A stretch of DNA of 64,000 nt from Sphingomonas sp. CFBP 8760 (GCF_014841615.1 NZ_JACYUG010000004.1:116646-180645); one strand, 5' to 3'; shown: positions 44,198 through 53,967, counted from the first letter of the stretch. Notes: a model not told the origin generated them from the letters alone. Made by a program: numbers and translations.

Positions 44198-44539
44198 TCA
44201 GTCGCCGGGGCCGGGCTCGGGCGAGAAATACTTGTCGAACTTGCCCTCCGCGCCCTTGTGCTCGTCGGCATCGGGCGGGGTCTGGTCCAGCTTGCGCGTG
44301 ACGTTGGGCCATTGCGCGGAGAAGGTGGTGTTCAGTTCCAGCCACTGCTCCAGCCCGTTCTCGGTATCGGGCAGGATCGCCTCGGCCGGGCATTCCGGCT
44401 CGCACACGCCGCAGTCGATGCATTCCGACGGATTGATGACGAGCATGTTCTCGCCCTCGTAGAAGCAGTCGACCGGACAAACCTCGACGCAATCCATGTA
44501 CTTGCAGCGGATGCACGCGTCGGTGACGACGTAGGTCAT
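44198..44539 (-). CDS. fdxA: Seven-iron ferredoxin FdxA
   Basis: A 113-residue ferredoxin with a [3Fe-4S] and a [4Fe-4S] cluster. The cysteines follow the Azotobacter ferredoxin I pattern: C9, C17 and C50 for the three-iron cluster; C21, C40, C43 and C46 for the four-iron cluster; C12 and C25 are extra. The C-terminal acidic tail ([20 protein letters not shown]) is typical of the alphaproteobacterial type. It is a soluble low-potential electron carrier. The S4-domain gene ends 52 bases upstream on the same strand, so part of its transcription may come from that operon. Confidence 0.96.
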   Translation of the reverse strand: MTYVVTDACIRCKYMDCVEVCPVDCFYEGENMLVINPSECIDCGVCEPECPAEAILPDTENGLEQWLELNTTFSAQWPNVTRKLDQTPPDADEHKGAEGKFDKYFSPEPGPGD

Positions 44540-44591
44540 GGTAAGCTCCGGAGAATAATGCCCGTGCTGCTATGCCGCACGGACGCGCCCG

Positions 44592-44900
44592 TCAATCAAG
44601 CTCGTCTTGGTGCGACACGTTAGCAGCTTGCAGGTCGAGATAGCACCCCCGTCCTTCCGCCGGCGGGCCGCGCCGTGTGGGCAGCGCCTCGATCCGGATC
44701 ACGCGCACCCGCCCGCCCGGCCCAGCGAAGGTCAGGATGTTGCCGACCCGCACCGCCGCGTGCGCGCGGTCGATCGTCCGCCCGTCCAGCCGCAACCGGC
44801 CCTGTTCGGCCAGCACCCGCGCCGTCTCGCGCGTTTTCGTCAGCCGCGCCCACCACAGGAAACGGTCGAGCCGCATCGTCGCGTCCGCTCCCGTCGTCAT
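44592..44900 (-). CDS. S4-domain RNA-binding protein (HslR-like)
   Basis: A 102-residue protein whose ATG overlaps the helicase stop by four bases (ATGA). The S4 domain is visible in MRLDRFLWWARLTKTRETARVL with AEQGRLRLDGRTIDRAHAAVRVG, matching HslR/Hsp15, which binds stalled 50S subunits carrying nascent chains. The C-terminal ~20 residues (GRGCYLDLQAANVSHQDELD) extend beyond the domain. Coupling to an RNA helicase suggests a shared RNA-related role. The same frame stays open far upstream through the helicase gene, but only this part is coding. Confidence 0.85.
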   Translation of the reverse strand: MTTGADATMRLDRFLWWARLTKTRETARVLAEQGRLRLDGRTIDRAHAAVRVGNILTFAGPGGRVRVIRIEALPTRRGPPAEGRGCYLDLQAANVSHQDELD

Positions 44901-47410
44901 TCGGCCGCGAACAGCCCGGCCAGTCCGGCGAACGCGCCGCCCCCCTGTACCGGTGCGGCCGGCACGGCGCGGGCGGGCGGGCGACCGCGCCACACCCACG
45001 CCTCGCCCGCCGGGCGGAAACCCAGTTCCGCCATCAGCCGCGCCAGCGTCGCGGGCTCCAGCCCGATCGAGGTGGCCAGCGCAGCATCGGGCACGAACGG
45101 CGCGCGGCCGGCACGGGCATCGTGCGCGGCGCGGGCGATGCGTTCGACCAGATCGACGCGCACCGCCTGCGAGCCGAACGGGCGATAGCCGCCCGCCACG
45201 CTCGCCCCGTCGCTGCCGCGGGGCAGCACGGTCGCCCCTTCGCGCGCCGGGGTCGGCGGGGTGCCGCGCACCGCCAGCAGCGCCCGCCGCCATGCCGCCG
45301 CCGCCGGTTTCAGCAGGCGTGGATCGAACAGGTCGAGCGCGCCGACCGTCACGCCGATCCGCCGCAACCGCCGTCGCTCGTCCGGGGTCAGCGCGTCCAG
45401 CGTCGTGCGCAGCGGCAGGCGCGGCAGGATACCGCCCCCCGCCTCCACCGCGGCGGCGATCACCCGGAACGCCGGCGTCGCGGCGGGATCGCGCGCGGCA
45501 TCGGCCAGCGCGACCAGCACCGGCACGCGCGCCTGCGCGGTCGTGGCGAACCAGCGCGCCAGCCGGTCGGCGATCCGGTCGCGCGTCGCCTTGTCGAGGC
45601 AGTCGAGATCGCGGTCCGCCACCAGCCGGGGCCGCGCCAGCGAACCGCCCGCCGCCAACGTCGCCACCCGGTGCCCGGTCCAGCGTATCTCGCCGTCGAC
45701 CAGTGCGAAGGCGTCGTCCGTCGCCGCCATCAGTGCCGCCGCCCGCCGCCCCCGCTCCGCGCCCAGCCGCTTTTCGGCGGCGGCGAGCAGCATCCGCTTG
45801 TCGCTCGCCCGCGCGCCCGGCTCGACCGAGAAGCGGAATCCGTCGAGCCGGCCGATCGGGTGATCCTCCACCGTCACCTCGCCCTCCGGGCCGACGACGA
45901 CGGGCAGCGCGCCGGCATCCGCGCCGATCTTGCGGATCAGCGCGGTGGTGCGCTTGTCGACGAAGCGCTGCGTCAGGCTGGCGTGCAGGCCGTCCGACAG
46001 GCGTTCCTCGATCGCGCGGGTACGCGCCTGCCATTCGGCGGGGTCGGCCAGCCAGTCGGGCCGCTGCGCGATATAGGCCCAGCTGCGGATCGCGGCGAGG
46101 CGACCGGCCAGCGTCTCGACATCGCCCGACACCGTGTCCAGCCGCGCGATCTCGTCGGCGAACCACTGGTGCGGCACATGCCCGCGTCCTTCGCTCAGAT
46201 ACCGGAACACACGCTCGACGAAGCGGGTATGCGGGTCGAGGCCCAGCTTGCGGAAATCGGGGATGCCGCACGCCGCCCACAGTCGCCGCACCATCATCGG
46301 ATGGCGCGTGCGATCGCGCACCCAGCCTTCGTCCGCCAGCCGCTTCAGCACCTTCAGGTCGGTGGCGGGCGGCGCGCCGCGCAGGGGGCCGGGCGGTGGC
46401 GGGCGTTCCAGACTGGCGATCAGCGCATCGACGCTGCCGGTATCGGGATCGCCCTCCCGCCAGAACAGGCTTTCCAGCCGGGGGAAGCGATGCTCCTCGA
46501 TATTGAGAATTTCCTCGGGCAGGAACGCGCCGGGGCCTTCCTCCGCCAGCGCGCCGAAGGTGCCGTCGCGCTGGTGGCGGCCGGCGCGGCCGGCGATCTG
46601 CGCCATCTCCGCCACCGTCAGCCGCCGCTGCCGCCGCCCGTCGAACTTGTGCAGCGAGGCGAAGGCGACATGCGCCACGTCCATGTTCAGCCCCATGCCG
46701 ATCGCGTCGGTGGCGACGAGATAATCGACCTCGCCCGCCTGGAACATCTCGACCTGCGCGTTGCGGGTGCGCGGGGACAGCGCGCCCATCACCACCGCCG
46801 CGCCGCCGCGCAGCCGCCGCAGCATCTCCGCGACGGCATAGACCTCCTCCGCGCTGAACGCGACGATCGCGGACCGCTTGGGCAGGCGGCTGATCTTCTT
46901 CGCGCCGGCATAGCTCAGCGTCGAGAAGCGCGGCCGGCCGACGATCTCGGCATCCGGCACCAGCGCCTTCACCATCGGGCGCAGCGCCTCCGAGCCGAGG
47001 ATCATCGTCTCCTCGCGCCCGCGCATGTGCAGCAGGCGATCGGTGAACACATGCCCGCGTTCCGGGTCCGCGCCCAGTTGCGCCTCGTCCAGCGCCACGA
47101 ACGCCGCCTCGTGAAAGCTCTTGTTGACGCCTCCGGCCTGCCGGCCTCCCGGCTGGGGCATCGATTCGGCGGTGCAGAGGAACCAGCGCGCGTCGGGCGG
47201 CACGATCTTCTCCTCGCCCGTCACCAGCGCGACGCGTTCGGCCCCCTTGATCGCGACCACCCGGTCGTACACCTCGCGCGCCAGCAGGCGGAGGGGGAAG
47301 CCGATGATCCCGCTGGAATGCGCGCACATCCGCTCGATCGCGAGGTGCGTCTTGCCCGTGTTGGTCGGGCCGAGAACGGCGGTCACGTTGCCCGTGGCAC
47401 GACTGGTCAT
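44897..47410 (-). CDS. Suv3-like DEAD/DEAH-box RNA helicase
   Basis: About 837 residues from ATG at 47410, which follows GGCGGGC. The helicase core has Walker A VLGPTNTGKTHLAIERM, FPLRLLAREVYDRV, VTGEEKIVP, the DEAQ motif in FVALDEAQLG, and YLVATDAIGMGLNMDVAHVAF with QIAGRAGRHQRDG in the second domain. This matches the Suv3 family of mitochondrial and alphaproteobacterial RNA helicases linked to RNA decay. The C-terminal ~350 residues are Arg/Ala-rich and less conserved. It overlaps an S4-domain RNA-binding gene downstream, suggesting a joint RNA function. Confidence 0.93.
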   Translation of the reverse strand: MTSRATGNVTAVLGPTNTGKTHLAIERMCAHSSGIIGFPLRLLAREVYDRVVAIKGAERVALVTGEEKIVPPDARWFLCTAESMPQPGGRQAGGVNKSFHEAAFVALDEAQLGADPERGHVFTDRLLHMRGREETMILGSEALRPMVKALVPDAEIVGRPRFSTLSYAGAKKISRLPKRSAIVAFSAEEVYAVAEMLRRLRGGAAVVMGALSPRTRNAQVEMFQAGEVDYLVATDAIGMGLNMDVAHVAFASLHKFDGRRQRRLTVAEMAQIAGRAGRHQRDGTFGALAEEGPGAFLPEEILNIEEHRFPRLESLFWREGDPDTGSVDALIASLERPPPPGPLRGAPPATDLKVLKRLADEGWVRDRTRHPMMVRRLWAACGIPDFRKLGLDPHTRFVERVFRYLSEGRGHVPHQWFADEIARLDTVSGDVETLAGRLAAIRSWAYIAQRPDWLADPAEWQARTRAIEERLSDGLHASLTQRFVDKRTTALIRKIGADAGALPVVVGPEGEVTVEDHPIGRLDGFRFSVEPGARASDKRMLLAAAEKRLGAERGRRAAALMAATDDAFALVDGEIRWTGHRVATLAAGGSLARPRLVADRDLDCLDKATRDRIADRLARWFATTAQARVPVLVALADAARDPAATPAFRVIAAAVEAGGGILPRLPLRTTLDALTPDERRRLRRIGVTVGALDLFDPRLLKPAAAAWRRALLAVRGTPPTPAREGATVLPRGSDGASVAGGYRPFGSQAVRVDLVERIARAAHDARAGRAPFVPDAALATSIGLEPATLARLMAELGFRPAGEAWVWRGRPPARAVPAAPVQGGGAFAGLAGLFAAE

Positions 47411-47615
47411 GCCCGCCAACATCGTGCCTCGCCCCGGCCGGTGCAACGGCTTTCATCGGTTTTGCAGGCGGATACGAACCGGCGCGGGGTCGCCACCGCT
47501 CGTCGCAGCGAGGGCGGGCGAAGCAGGCGGTTAATTTGACTTTAGCAGGTGGCGTGCTCAACCGTCCGCGCCGACGCCGAAGGAAACGCGGCATCCGTAA
47601 CGAAGGTGACGCGGT

Positions 47616-49097
47616 TTGTTTCTGAAGACCGATCAGGGACTGGAATGGGCCGGCGGCACCAGCGCGCGGGCGCTGGGGGCGGGCGCCGCCGGGTTCGGTC
47701 GCGCCGCGCCGCCGCATCGGGACTGGCGCACGCGTCTTGCCGCGATCGACTGGGTGCCCGATCTGGGGATGCGGATCGGCAGCGCCGATTGGTGGCGTGG
47801 CCTCGCCACCTGCACCGCGCTATGCGCCGCGACGATCGCGCTGGCGCCGGGCGTCCGGCCGCTGATCGGCACCGTGCCCGCGCCGCTGGCGGGCGCCGAT
47901 GCGGAGGCGGCAAAGGCGCAGGGCATCGCGCCGCTCGGCTTGGGCAGCGGCACCGGCCGCGTCGCCGCCGCCACCGAGTTCGTCCGTCCGCTCACCGAGG
48001 TGCCGGAGCGGCCCCGGATCGACCTGTCCGCCACGCTGGGGCAGGGCGACAGCTTCGGCCGTGCGCTGGAACGCGCCGGCGTCGGCCGGCCTCAGGCGCA
48101 GGAGGCGGCGCGACTGGTCGGCAGTGCCGCGTCGCTCGCCGATATTCCCGCCGGTACCCGCATCGCGCTGACGCTCGGGCGGCGGTCCAGCCGGGCGATG
48201 CCGCGCCCCCTCGAACGGCTGGCCTTGCGTGCGCGGTTCGACCTGTCGGTGGCGGTGGTGCGCGACGGCGGCGGGCTGCGGCTGGAACGCACCCCGATCG
48301 CGGTCGATCACACGCCCTTGCGGTTGCAGGGGCTGGTCGGCGCCAGCCTCTATCGTTCCGCCCGTGCCGCCGGCGCGCCGGTCCGCGCGGTCGAGGCGTA
48401 TATCAAGGCGATGGCGACGCGCGTGTCGATCGGCCGCGACGTCCATGCCGCCGACAGTTTCGACATGGTGATCGAGCGCGACCGTGCCGCCACCGGCGAG
48501 ACGAAGCTGGGCGAGCTGCTGTTCGCCGGGCTGGATCAGGGCCGTCGTTCGCTCAGGATGCTGCGCTGGACCGGCAATGGCGAGCGGGAGGCGACGTGGT
48601 TCGATGCCGCCGGCCAGGCGGAGCGGCGCGGCGGCATGGGGATGCCGGTGGCGGGGCGCGTCACCTCGAACTTCGGCCTCCGGATGCATCCGCTGCTCGG
48701 CTTCATGCGGATGCACAAGGGGATCGACATCGCCGCCCCTTATGGCGCCCCGATCCTCGCCGCGATCGACGGCGTCGTCGCCAGCGCCGGGCGCAACGCC
48801 GGCTATGGCAATTTCGTCAAGCTGGCGCACGGCGGCGGCCTTTCCAGCGGTTACGGGCATATGAGCCGGATCGCGGTGCGCGGCGGCCAGCGGGTGCGGC
48901 AGGGGCAGGTGATCGGCTATATCGGCTCCACCGGCCTGTCGACCGGCCCGCACCTGCACTGGGAAGTGTGGCGGAACGGCCAGTCGATCAACCCGCGCTC
49001 GATCTCGTTCGCCAGCGTCGCCCGGTTGTCGGGCGAGAATCTGCGCGGATTCAAGCGGCAGGTGCAGGCGATGCTGGCGGTGAAGCCGGGCGGGTAG
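47616..49097 (+). CDS. M23-family peptidoglycan metallopeptidase
   Basis: A 493-residue protein read from TTG at 47616 (AAGGTGACGCGG upstream). A membrane anchor or signal (about residues 58-85) places the rest in the periplasm. The C-terminal LytM/M23 domain (about 350-460) has the zinc ligands in MHKGIDIAAPYGAP and GPHLHWEVWRNG, so it is likely an active endopeptidase cutting peptide cross-links, not a degenerate activator. The central part (about 130-340) resembles the N-terminal domains of MepM/YebA-like enzymes. It is divergent from the helicase gene. Confidence 0.9.
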   Translation: MFLKTDQGLEWAGGTSARALGAGAAGFGRAAPPHRDWRTRLAAIDWVPDLGMRIGSADWWRGLATCTALCAATIALAPGVRPLIGTVPAPLAGADAEAAKAQGIAPLGLGSGTGRVAAATEFVRPLTEVPERPRIDLSATLGQGDSFGRALERAGVGRPQAQEAARLVGSAASLADIPAGTRIALTLGRRSSRAMPRPLERLALRARFDLSVAVVRDGGGLRLERTPIAVDHTPLRLQGLVGASLYRSARAAGAPVRAVEAYIKAMATRVSIGRDVHAADSFDMVIERDRAATGETKLGELLFAGLDQGRRSLRMLRWTGNGEREATWFDAAGQAERRGGMGMPVAGRVTSNFGLRMHPLLGFMRMHKGIDIAAPYGAPILAAIDGVVASAGRNAGYGNFVKLAHGGGLSSGYGHMSRIAVRGGQRVRQGQVIGYIGSTGLSTGPHLHWEVWRNGQSINPRSISFASVARLSGENLRGFKRQVQAMLAVKPGG

Positions 49098-49155
49098 GGG
49101 CATTCCTCGCGTACCGGGCTGCCTGCCGCGAAACGGATTTCAGTCGTTGAAGCTG

Positions 49156-49179
49156 CCACCCCGGCCTGCGCCGGGGTGG
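49156..49179. terminator. 10-bp hairpin between convergent genes
   Basis: CCACCCCGGC pairs with GCCGGGGTGG around a CTGC loop between the M23 peptidase and the DUF1176 gene. No U-tract on either side. Confidence 0.5.
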
Positions 49180-49225
49180 AAGAAGGGTTTCGGCGATACT
49201 TCGATCAGTGGGGGCTGCGCTTCCG

Positions 49226-50302
49226 TTACCGCCGCACCACCCGCGCCCGCCACGTCGCGATATAGTTCGGGTTGCCGCGGCATTCGCCCATCTCGCTCTG
49301 TTCGGACAGGCGCAGGCGGGTGCCGTCCCAGACGAAGGTCTGCGCGACGCCGCAATCGCCCAGCCCCCGGCCCCTGGCATGGCTGGTCAGCTCGCCGCCC
49401 TGCCACCGGGCGTTGACCACATTGGGCACCGGCGACCCCTCGCCGGCGGGGGCGATGCCGGTCGGCGCGTCGGCCTGTGCCGGCCGCCACGCGCCCTTTT
49501 CCAGCACGAACAGCGCCGACGACAGGTTGTACGCCCCGGTCGAACACGGCACCATCACCAGCGTCGCGCCGCCCCCCAGCGCATGGCTTTCGGGATAGCT
49601 GGCCGCCCCGGCCGGCAGGTCCTCGCACCGCGCGCGCTTGCGCATCGCGGCGAACTGGACGCGGGTCGGCTTGTCGGCGGTGCCGGTCGCGGTCAGCGCC
49701 CCGATCACCGGCGCGCGGGGCGGGGGCGGCACCGCATCCGCGCCGCGTGCACCCGTCGCCACCGCGGCGGTGACGGTGTCGACGCGGCCCTGCCGCTCGT
49801 CGATCCAACGCAGCGCCGCCGCCGCGCCCTTCAGCGACAGGGTCGCGCGGGGCCGGTCCCCCGCCTCCAGCACCACCAGCGACCGGCCGTTCGCCATCTG
49901 CGCGATCACCCTTTCCGCCGCCGCGCCGGTCAGCGTCGGCAGCGCGAGGCGACGGCCGTCGATCGTCACCGCCACCGGCACCACCTGCGTGTCGTCGCCG
50001 GGCACGTCGAACGCCAGCGCGAACCCGCCGCCCGGCCCGGCTCCCCGCGTCACCGCCAGCGTCACCGCCGGAAACGGCACCTGCGCTTCGCCGCCGAGCG
50101 AGGCCATCGTGCAGATCGCGTTGTTGTCGCACCCGACATACCAGTCGCCGAACGTCCGGGTCGGGCCGGGTCGCGGCGGTGGCGCCGTCTCCGTGGCGGC
50201 AGCCGTGCCGGTCGTGGCTTGCATGGGCGCGGCTGCGGCAGGGTCCCCGCCCGGACATGCCACCAGCATCACCACCGTCGCCGCCATCGTCGGTTTCATC
50301 AT
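49226..50302 (-). CDS. DUF1176 lipoprotein
   Basis: A 358-residue exported protein. The start MMKPTMAATVVMLVAC ends in a lipobox, predicting a lipid anchor. TFGDWYVGCDNNAICTMASL near residue 50 is the DUF1176 hallmark; later blocks include QFAAMRKRARCEDLPAG, MVPCSTGAYNLSSALFVL, NARWQGGELTSHARGRGLGDCG and a C-terminal GECRGNPNYIATWRA. Four or more paired cysteines suggest disulfides. Function of the family is unknown. It is divergent from the hydroxybutyryl-CoA dehydrogenase gene. Confidence 0.85.
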   Translation of the reverse strand: MMKPTMAATVVMLVACPGGDPAAAAPMQATTGTAAATETAPPPRPGPTRTFGDWYVGCDNNAICTMASLGGEAQVPFPAVTLAVTRGAGPGGGFALAFDVPGDDTQVVPVAVTIDGRRLALPTLTGAAAERVIAQMANGRSLVVLEAGDRPRATLSLKGAAAALRWIDERQGRVDTVTAAVATGARGADAVPPPPRAPVIGALTATGTADKPTRVQFAAMRKRARCEDLPAGAASYPESHALGGGATLVMVPCSTGAYNLSSALFVLEKGAWRPAQADAPTGIAPAGEGSPVPNVVNARWQGGELTSHARGRGLGDCGVAQTFVWDGTRLRLSEQSEMGECRGNPNYIATWRARVVRR

Positions 50303-50411
50303 CGCCTCCTAGCCGTCCCGGGCCGGACGGGGTATCGCGGGCGAAGATACCGGGCATCGACACGGGCCGGCAAGGCGGCCCGTCGCGAACGGCGGAAACA
50401 AGGAGACGGGG

Positions 50412-51281
50412 ATGCGGACGATCGGCGTGATCGGAGCGGGTCAGATGGGCGCGGGCATCGCGCAGGTATCGGCGCAGGCGGGGTTCCGGGTCCTGCTGGC
50501 GGACGTGTCGCGCGAACAGGCCGACAAGGGCCGCGCCGGCATCGCCAGGGCGCTCGACCGGCTGGTGACCAAGGAGAAGATCACCGCCGAGGCGCGCGAC
50601 GCCGCGCTCGCGCTGATCGAGCCGGTCGACGACGTTACGGCGATGGGCGATTGCGATCTGGTGATCGAGGCCGCGACCGAGCGGGAGGCGATCAAGCGGC
50701 AGATCTTCGCCGATGTCGGCAAGGTGCTGCGCGCCGATGCGGTGCTGGCGTCCAATACCTCGTCGATCCCGATCACCCGGCTGGCGCAGGCATCGCCCGA
50801 TCCGGCGCGCTTCGTCGGCGTGCATTTCTTCAATCCGGTACCGGTCATGGGCCTGATCGAACTGATCCGCGGCCTCGCCACGTCCGACGCCACCGTCGCG
50901 GCGGTGGAGGGCTATGCGCAGGCGCTGGGCAAGCGGGTGGTGCGCGCCAACGACGCGCCCGGCTTCATCGTCAACCGCGTGCTGATGCCGATGCTGAACG
51001 AGGCGTGCTTCGCACTGGGTGAGGGGGTGGCGACCATCCCCGATATCGATGCCGCCTGCCAGTTGGGCCTCAACCACCCGATGGGGCCGCTGACGCTGGC
51101 CGATTTCATCGGGCTCGACACCTGTCTGGAGATTACGCGCGTGCTGTTCGAGGGCACCGGCGACCCCAAGTTCCGCCCCGCGCCGCTGCTGGTGAAATAT
51201 GTCGAGGCGGGCTGGTACGGCCGCAAGACCGGGCGCGGCTTCTACGACTATTCGGGCGCGGAACCGGTGCCGACGCGGTAG
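50412..51281 (+). CDS. hbd: 3-hydroxybutyryl-CoA dehydrogenase
   Basis: A 289-residue NAD(P)-dependent enzyme with AAGGAGACGGGG before the ATG. The Rossmann start [20 protein letters not shown] binds the cofactor; [19 protein letters not shown] contains the catalytic histidine, and [22 protein letters not shown], then [18 protein letters not shown] complete the active site. It interconverts 3-hydroxybutyryl-CoA and acetoacetyl-CoA, relevant to short-chain fatty-acid and polyhydroxybutyrate metabolism, and could feed the ScoAB transferase encoded at 40.8-42.2 kb. It appears to be a single-gene unit. Confidence 0.95.
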   Translation: MRTIGVIGAGQMGAGIAQVSAQAGFRVLLADVSREQADKGRAGIARALDRLVTKEKITAEARDAALALIEPVDDVTAMGDCDLVIEAATEREAIKRQIFADVGKVLRADAVLASNTSSIPITRLAQASPDPARFVGVHFFNPVPVMGLIELIRGLATSDATVAAVEGYAQALGKRVVRANDAPGFIVNRVLMPMLNEACFALGEGVATIPDIDAACQLGLNHPMGPLTLADFIGLDTCLEITRVLFEGTGDPKFRPAPLLVKYVEAGWYGRKTGRGFYDYSGAEPVPTR

Positions 51282-51412
51282 GGTATGGCGATCATCGCGG
51301 TGTCGTGGCGGCGGTGCCTCTTGATGGCACTGTCGCAAACCCTTCGCCGAACCGTCACGCCGGCGTAACGTCGCTCCTGTCTGCCGATCGGGTAAACAGG
51401 GGGATAACCATC

Positions 51413-52939
51413 ATGCGCCGTTTCGTGCCCGTTCTGCTCGCCGCCGCCACCGCGATCACCACCGTGACCGGGGCGTTGCCCGCCGCCGCCGCGACGCTCG
51501 TGTCGGCCTATGCGATCCCCAACGGCACCGACCTGTCGGGTCTGTCGGGGGCGGGGCAGAACCGGCTCGGCGGGTTCGGGTCGGACCTGATCTACAACGC
51601 GGCGACCGACAGTTTCCTGGGCATGACCGACCGGGGGCCGGGCGGCGGCGTGCTGCCCTATGCGCCCCGGTTGCAGGGCTTCACGCTCGATATCGACCGG
51701 GCGACCGGCGCGATCGGCGGCTTCGCGCTGAACAGCACGGTGCTGTTCCGGCAGGCGAACGGGCAGGTCTATTCCGGGCTGAACCCGCAACTGTCGACCG
51801 GCAGCGCCGCGACGCTGGGCGCTTCGCTCGACCCGGAGGGGCTGGCGCGGTTGCCGAACGGCAATCTGCTGGTGTCCGACGAATACGGCCCCTCCGTCTA
51901 TGAATTCACCCCCGCCGGCGCGTTCGTGCGCGCGTTCGAGGTGCCGGCCAACCTCGTGCCGAAACAGGCGAACGGCACCGTCGATTATGTCGCGGGGCGC
52001 GGCAATGGCGGCATCGCCACCGGCCGTCAGGACAATCGCGGGTTCGAGGGGCTGACCGTCAGCCCCGACGGCAAGACCGCCTATGCCGTGTTGCAGGACC
52101 CGTTGGTCGAGGAAGGGCGCAACACCAACAACGGCACCGTCAACGGCGAGGGCCGGTTCAGCCGCAACGTCCGCATCGTCGCCTATGACGTCGCGACGGG
52201 CACGCAGAAGGCGCAGTATATCTACCAACTGGAAACGGTCGCGGACATCAACGACCGGATCGCCGGCACCGCCAATGACTTCAACGTCAACGCGCAGGGC
52301 CGCTCGATCGGCGTCTCGGCGATCCAGGCGGTGGGCGACGGCACGCTGCTGGTGCTGGAACGCGACAATCGCGGGTTCGGGGTGGAGGACGCCAACGGCA
52401 CCACCGCGGTCGGCTCCAAGCGGGTCTATCGCATTGATCTGGCCGGCGCGACCGATGTGAAGGACATCAGCCTGGCGGGCACCAACACGCTGCCCGCCGG
52501 GGTCTCCCCGGTCGCCAAGGCGGCGACGCCGTTCCTCGATCTCGCCGCCGCGCTGCGCCGCATGGGGCTGGCCATTCCGGAAAAGCTGGAGGGCTTCGCC
52601 TTCGGCCCACGGCTGGCGGACGGCAGCTACACGCTGATCCTCGTCACCGACAACGACTTCTCGGTGACGCAGAACGGCGCGGGCACGCAGTTCGATGTCT
52701 GCACCAGCGGCGTGAACGGCACCGGCACCAGCACGCAGGTCGCGCTCGGCGCCGGTTGCCCGGCCGGCACCACGCTGATCCCCAACATGATCTACAGCGT
52801 CCGCCTGAGCGAGGCCGAGTACCAGTCGCTGACCGGTGTGGTGCCGGAACCGGCGACCTGGGGCATGATGGTGCTGGGTTTCGGCCTGATCGGCGCGACG
52901 GCCCGGCGGCGTCAGCGCACGCGGGTTCGCTATGCGTGA
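51413..52939 (+). CDS. Esterase-like/phytase-family PEP-CTERM protein
   Basis: A 508-residue exported protein with CAGGGGGATAACCATC before the ATG and signal peptide MRRFVPVLLAAATAITTVTG. The body (about 30-470) has the esterase-like phytase (DUF839-related beta-propeller) pattern: LGGFGSDLIYNAATDSFLGM, DRGPGGG, LDPEGLARLPNGNLLVSDEY, NRGFEGLTVSPDGKTAYAVL and LLVLERDNRGFG. The C-terminus PEPATWGMMVLGFGLIGATA plus RRRQR is a PEP-CTERM sorting signal. It should be processed by an exosortase not present in this window. Substrate unknown; phosphate esters are the usual suggestion. Confidence 0.9.
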   Translation: MRRFVPVLLAAATAITTVTGALPAAAATLVSAYAIPNGTDLSGLSGAGQNRLGGFGSDLIYNAATDSFLGMTDRGPGGGVLPYAPRLQGFTLDIDRATGAIGGFALNSTVLFRQANGQVYSGLNPQLSTGSAATLGASLDPEGLARLPNGNLLVSDEYGPSVYEFTPAGAFVRAFEVPANLVPKQANGTVDYVAGRGNGGIATGRQDNRGFEGLTVSPDGKTAYAVLQDPLVEEGRNTNNGTVNGEGRFSRNVRIVAYDVATGTQKAQYIYQLETVADINDRIAGTANDFNVNAQGRSIGVSAIQAVGDGTLLVLERDNRGFGVEDANGTTAVGSKRVYRIDLAGATDVKDISLAGTNTLPAGVSPVAKAATPFLDLAAALRRMGLAIPEKLEGFAFGPRLADGSYTLILVTDNDFSVTQNGAGTQFDVCTSGVNGTGTSTQVALGAGCPAGTTLIPNMIYSVRLSEAEYQSLTGVVPEPATWGMMVLGFGLIGATARRRQRTRVRYA

Positions 52940-52946
52940 CCAAAAT

Positions 52947-52976
52947 GGCGGGCGGTATCGATCGGTATCGCCCGCC
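52947..52976 (+). terminator. Hairpin after the phytase-like gene
   Basis: GGCGGGCGGTATC pairs with GGTATCGCCCGCC (13 bp with two G-U pairs) around GATC, eight bases past the stop. No U-tract follows. Confidence 0.55.
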
Positions 52977-53053
52977 CCGCTGTTGACGGGGGGCGGACAG
53001 GAACGCCTGAAGCAGGATAGGCGATCACCCGGTCCTTCCGGAGGCCTTACGGT

Positions 53054-53368
53054 CTATCGATTTCGATAGCTCAACTTGATGAATTCGTGACGGAGATACT
53101 TTTGCGTGTCTTCCGTCAGTGTTCCGTTATTGATGGCCAACACATAAGCGACCTTCGCCCGAAACGCGGCGATCCGCTTTTCTCGCTGTTTGCGCATGGT
53201 CGGTGTGTCGCCCGAGTCGTATCGACCGAAGCTGTTGATCTCGGGATATATGCCTCTGGCATAATTACCGTAATCGGATGGGGTGAATCCGCCTTGAAGC
53301 GTATTGTAGACCTGTGCCTCGGCCATCGTTGGAAGTGATGCGGCCACAAGATACGCGATAATCTTCAT
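53054..53368 (-). CDS. Small secreted protein of unknown function
   Basis: A 104-residue protein read from ATG at 53368, with CAGGAATATCCC upstream. Signal peptide MKIIAYLVAASLPTMAEA; the mature part (QVYNTLQGGFTPSDYGNYARG onward) is tyrosine- and arginine-rich and ends KYLRHEFIKLSYRNR. The gene and the following 140 bases are visibly more AT-rich than neighbouring DNA, hinting at acquisition. The open frame upstream reaches 53935 but overlaps another gene and looks non-coding. I do not recognise the family. Confidence 0.6.
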   Translation of the reverse strand: MKIIAYLVAASLPTMAEAQVYNTLQGGFTPSDYGNYARGIYPEINSFGRYDSGDTPTMRKQREKRIAAFRAKVAYVLAINNGTLTEDTQKYLRHEFIKLSYRNR

Positions 53369-53508
53369 GGGATATTCCTGCGGCATGAGGATGCACGTGC
53401 CACGATAGCTCGTATCAAGGATTGATGCGACAGATTGTTCCGGACAGACCGGCCAGGGCTTGATTGATGCGCCGATCTGAGAGGGATGTCGGCTTGCTGC
53501 CAGCCCCC

Positions 53509-53925
53509 TCAGATCAGCGCCAGTGCCGCCAGTTCCCCCACCAGCGCCGGTGGCATCGCCGCCAGTCCGGTAGTGTCGCCGCCCAGATCGATCGGCGCAT
53601 CGGCGGCTTCCAGATAGCGCCAGCCCTGATGCGCGCGCTTGGGTTGCGCCTGCACCAGCACCAGGTCCGGCCCGAGATGGATCGCCACCCGGCCGCCCTC
53701 CGCCTCGCCGAAGCGCAGGATGGGGGAGCGGGCGACCAGCTGGTGCTTGATGATCCAGAACAGCGATCCGCCTTCGCCCACCGGTCCCGCCACCTCCTCG
53801 TGCCGTTTGGGCAAGTAGCGCGTGGTCAGCACCATGCCGCCTTCCGCCACGCGGGCCCGGATGCGGTCGGCCAGATGCTCGACGCCGGTCGCGCCGAACG
53901 CCACTTTGGTCAGGTGAAGCGCCAT
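53509..53925 (-). CDS. DUF1489 family protein
   Basis: About 138 residues from ATG at 53925 (MALHLTKVAFGATGVEHLAD); ATG at 53943 is an alternative. TTRYLPKRHEEVAGPVGEGG, SLFWIIKHQLVARSPILRFG and HQGWRYLEAADAPIDL match the short alphaproteobacterial DUF1489 family, whose function is unknown. The protein is soluble with no signal peptide. It follows mgtE on the same strand, but the two lie 24 bases apart in convergent-free order, mgtE ending downstream of it, so cotranscription from mgtE is plausible. Confidence 0.8.
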   Translation of the reverse strand: MALHLTKVAFGATGVEHLADRIRARVAEGGMVLTTRYLPKRHEEVAGPVGEGGSLFWIIKHQLVARSPILRFGEAEGGRVAIHLGPDLVLVQAQPKRAHQGWRYLEAADAPIDLGGDTTGLAAMPPALVGELAALALI

Positions 53926-53967
53926 ATCCGCCCATCTGGGCATGGCGCGGCCGGGATCAAGCGGCGA

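Noticed and set aside
44901..47717. Extended frame upstream of the S4 protein
   Set aside because: This is an alternative frame across the helicase gene; the true S4 start is the ATG overlapping the helicase stop.
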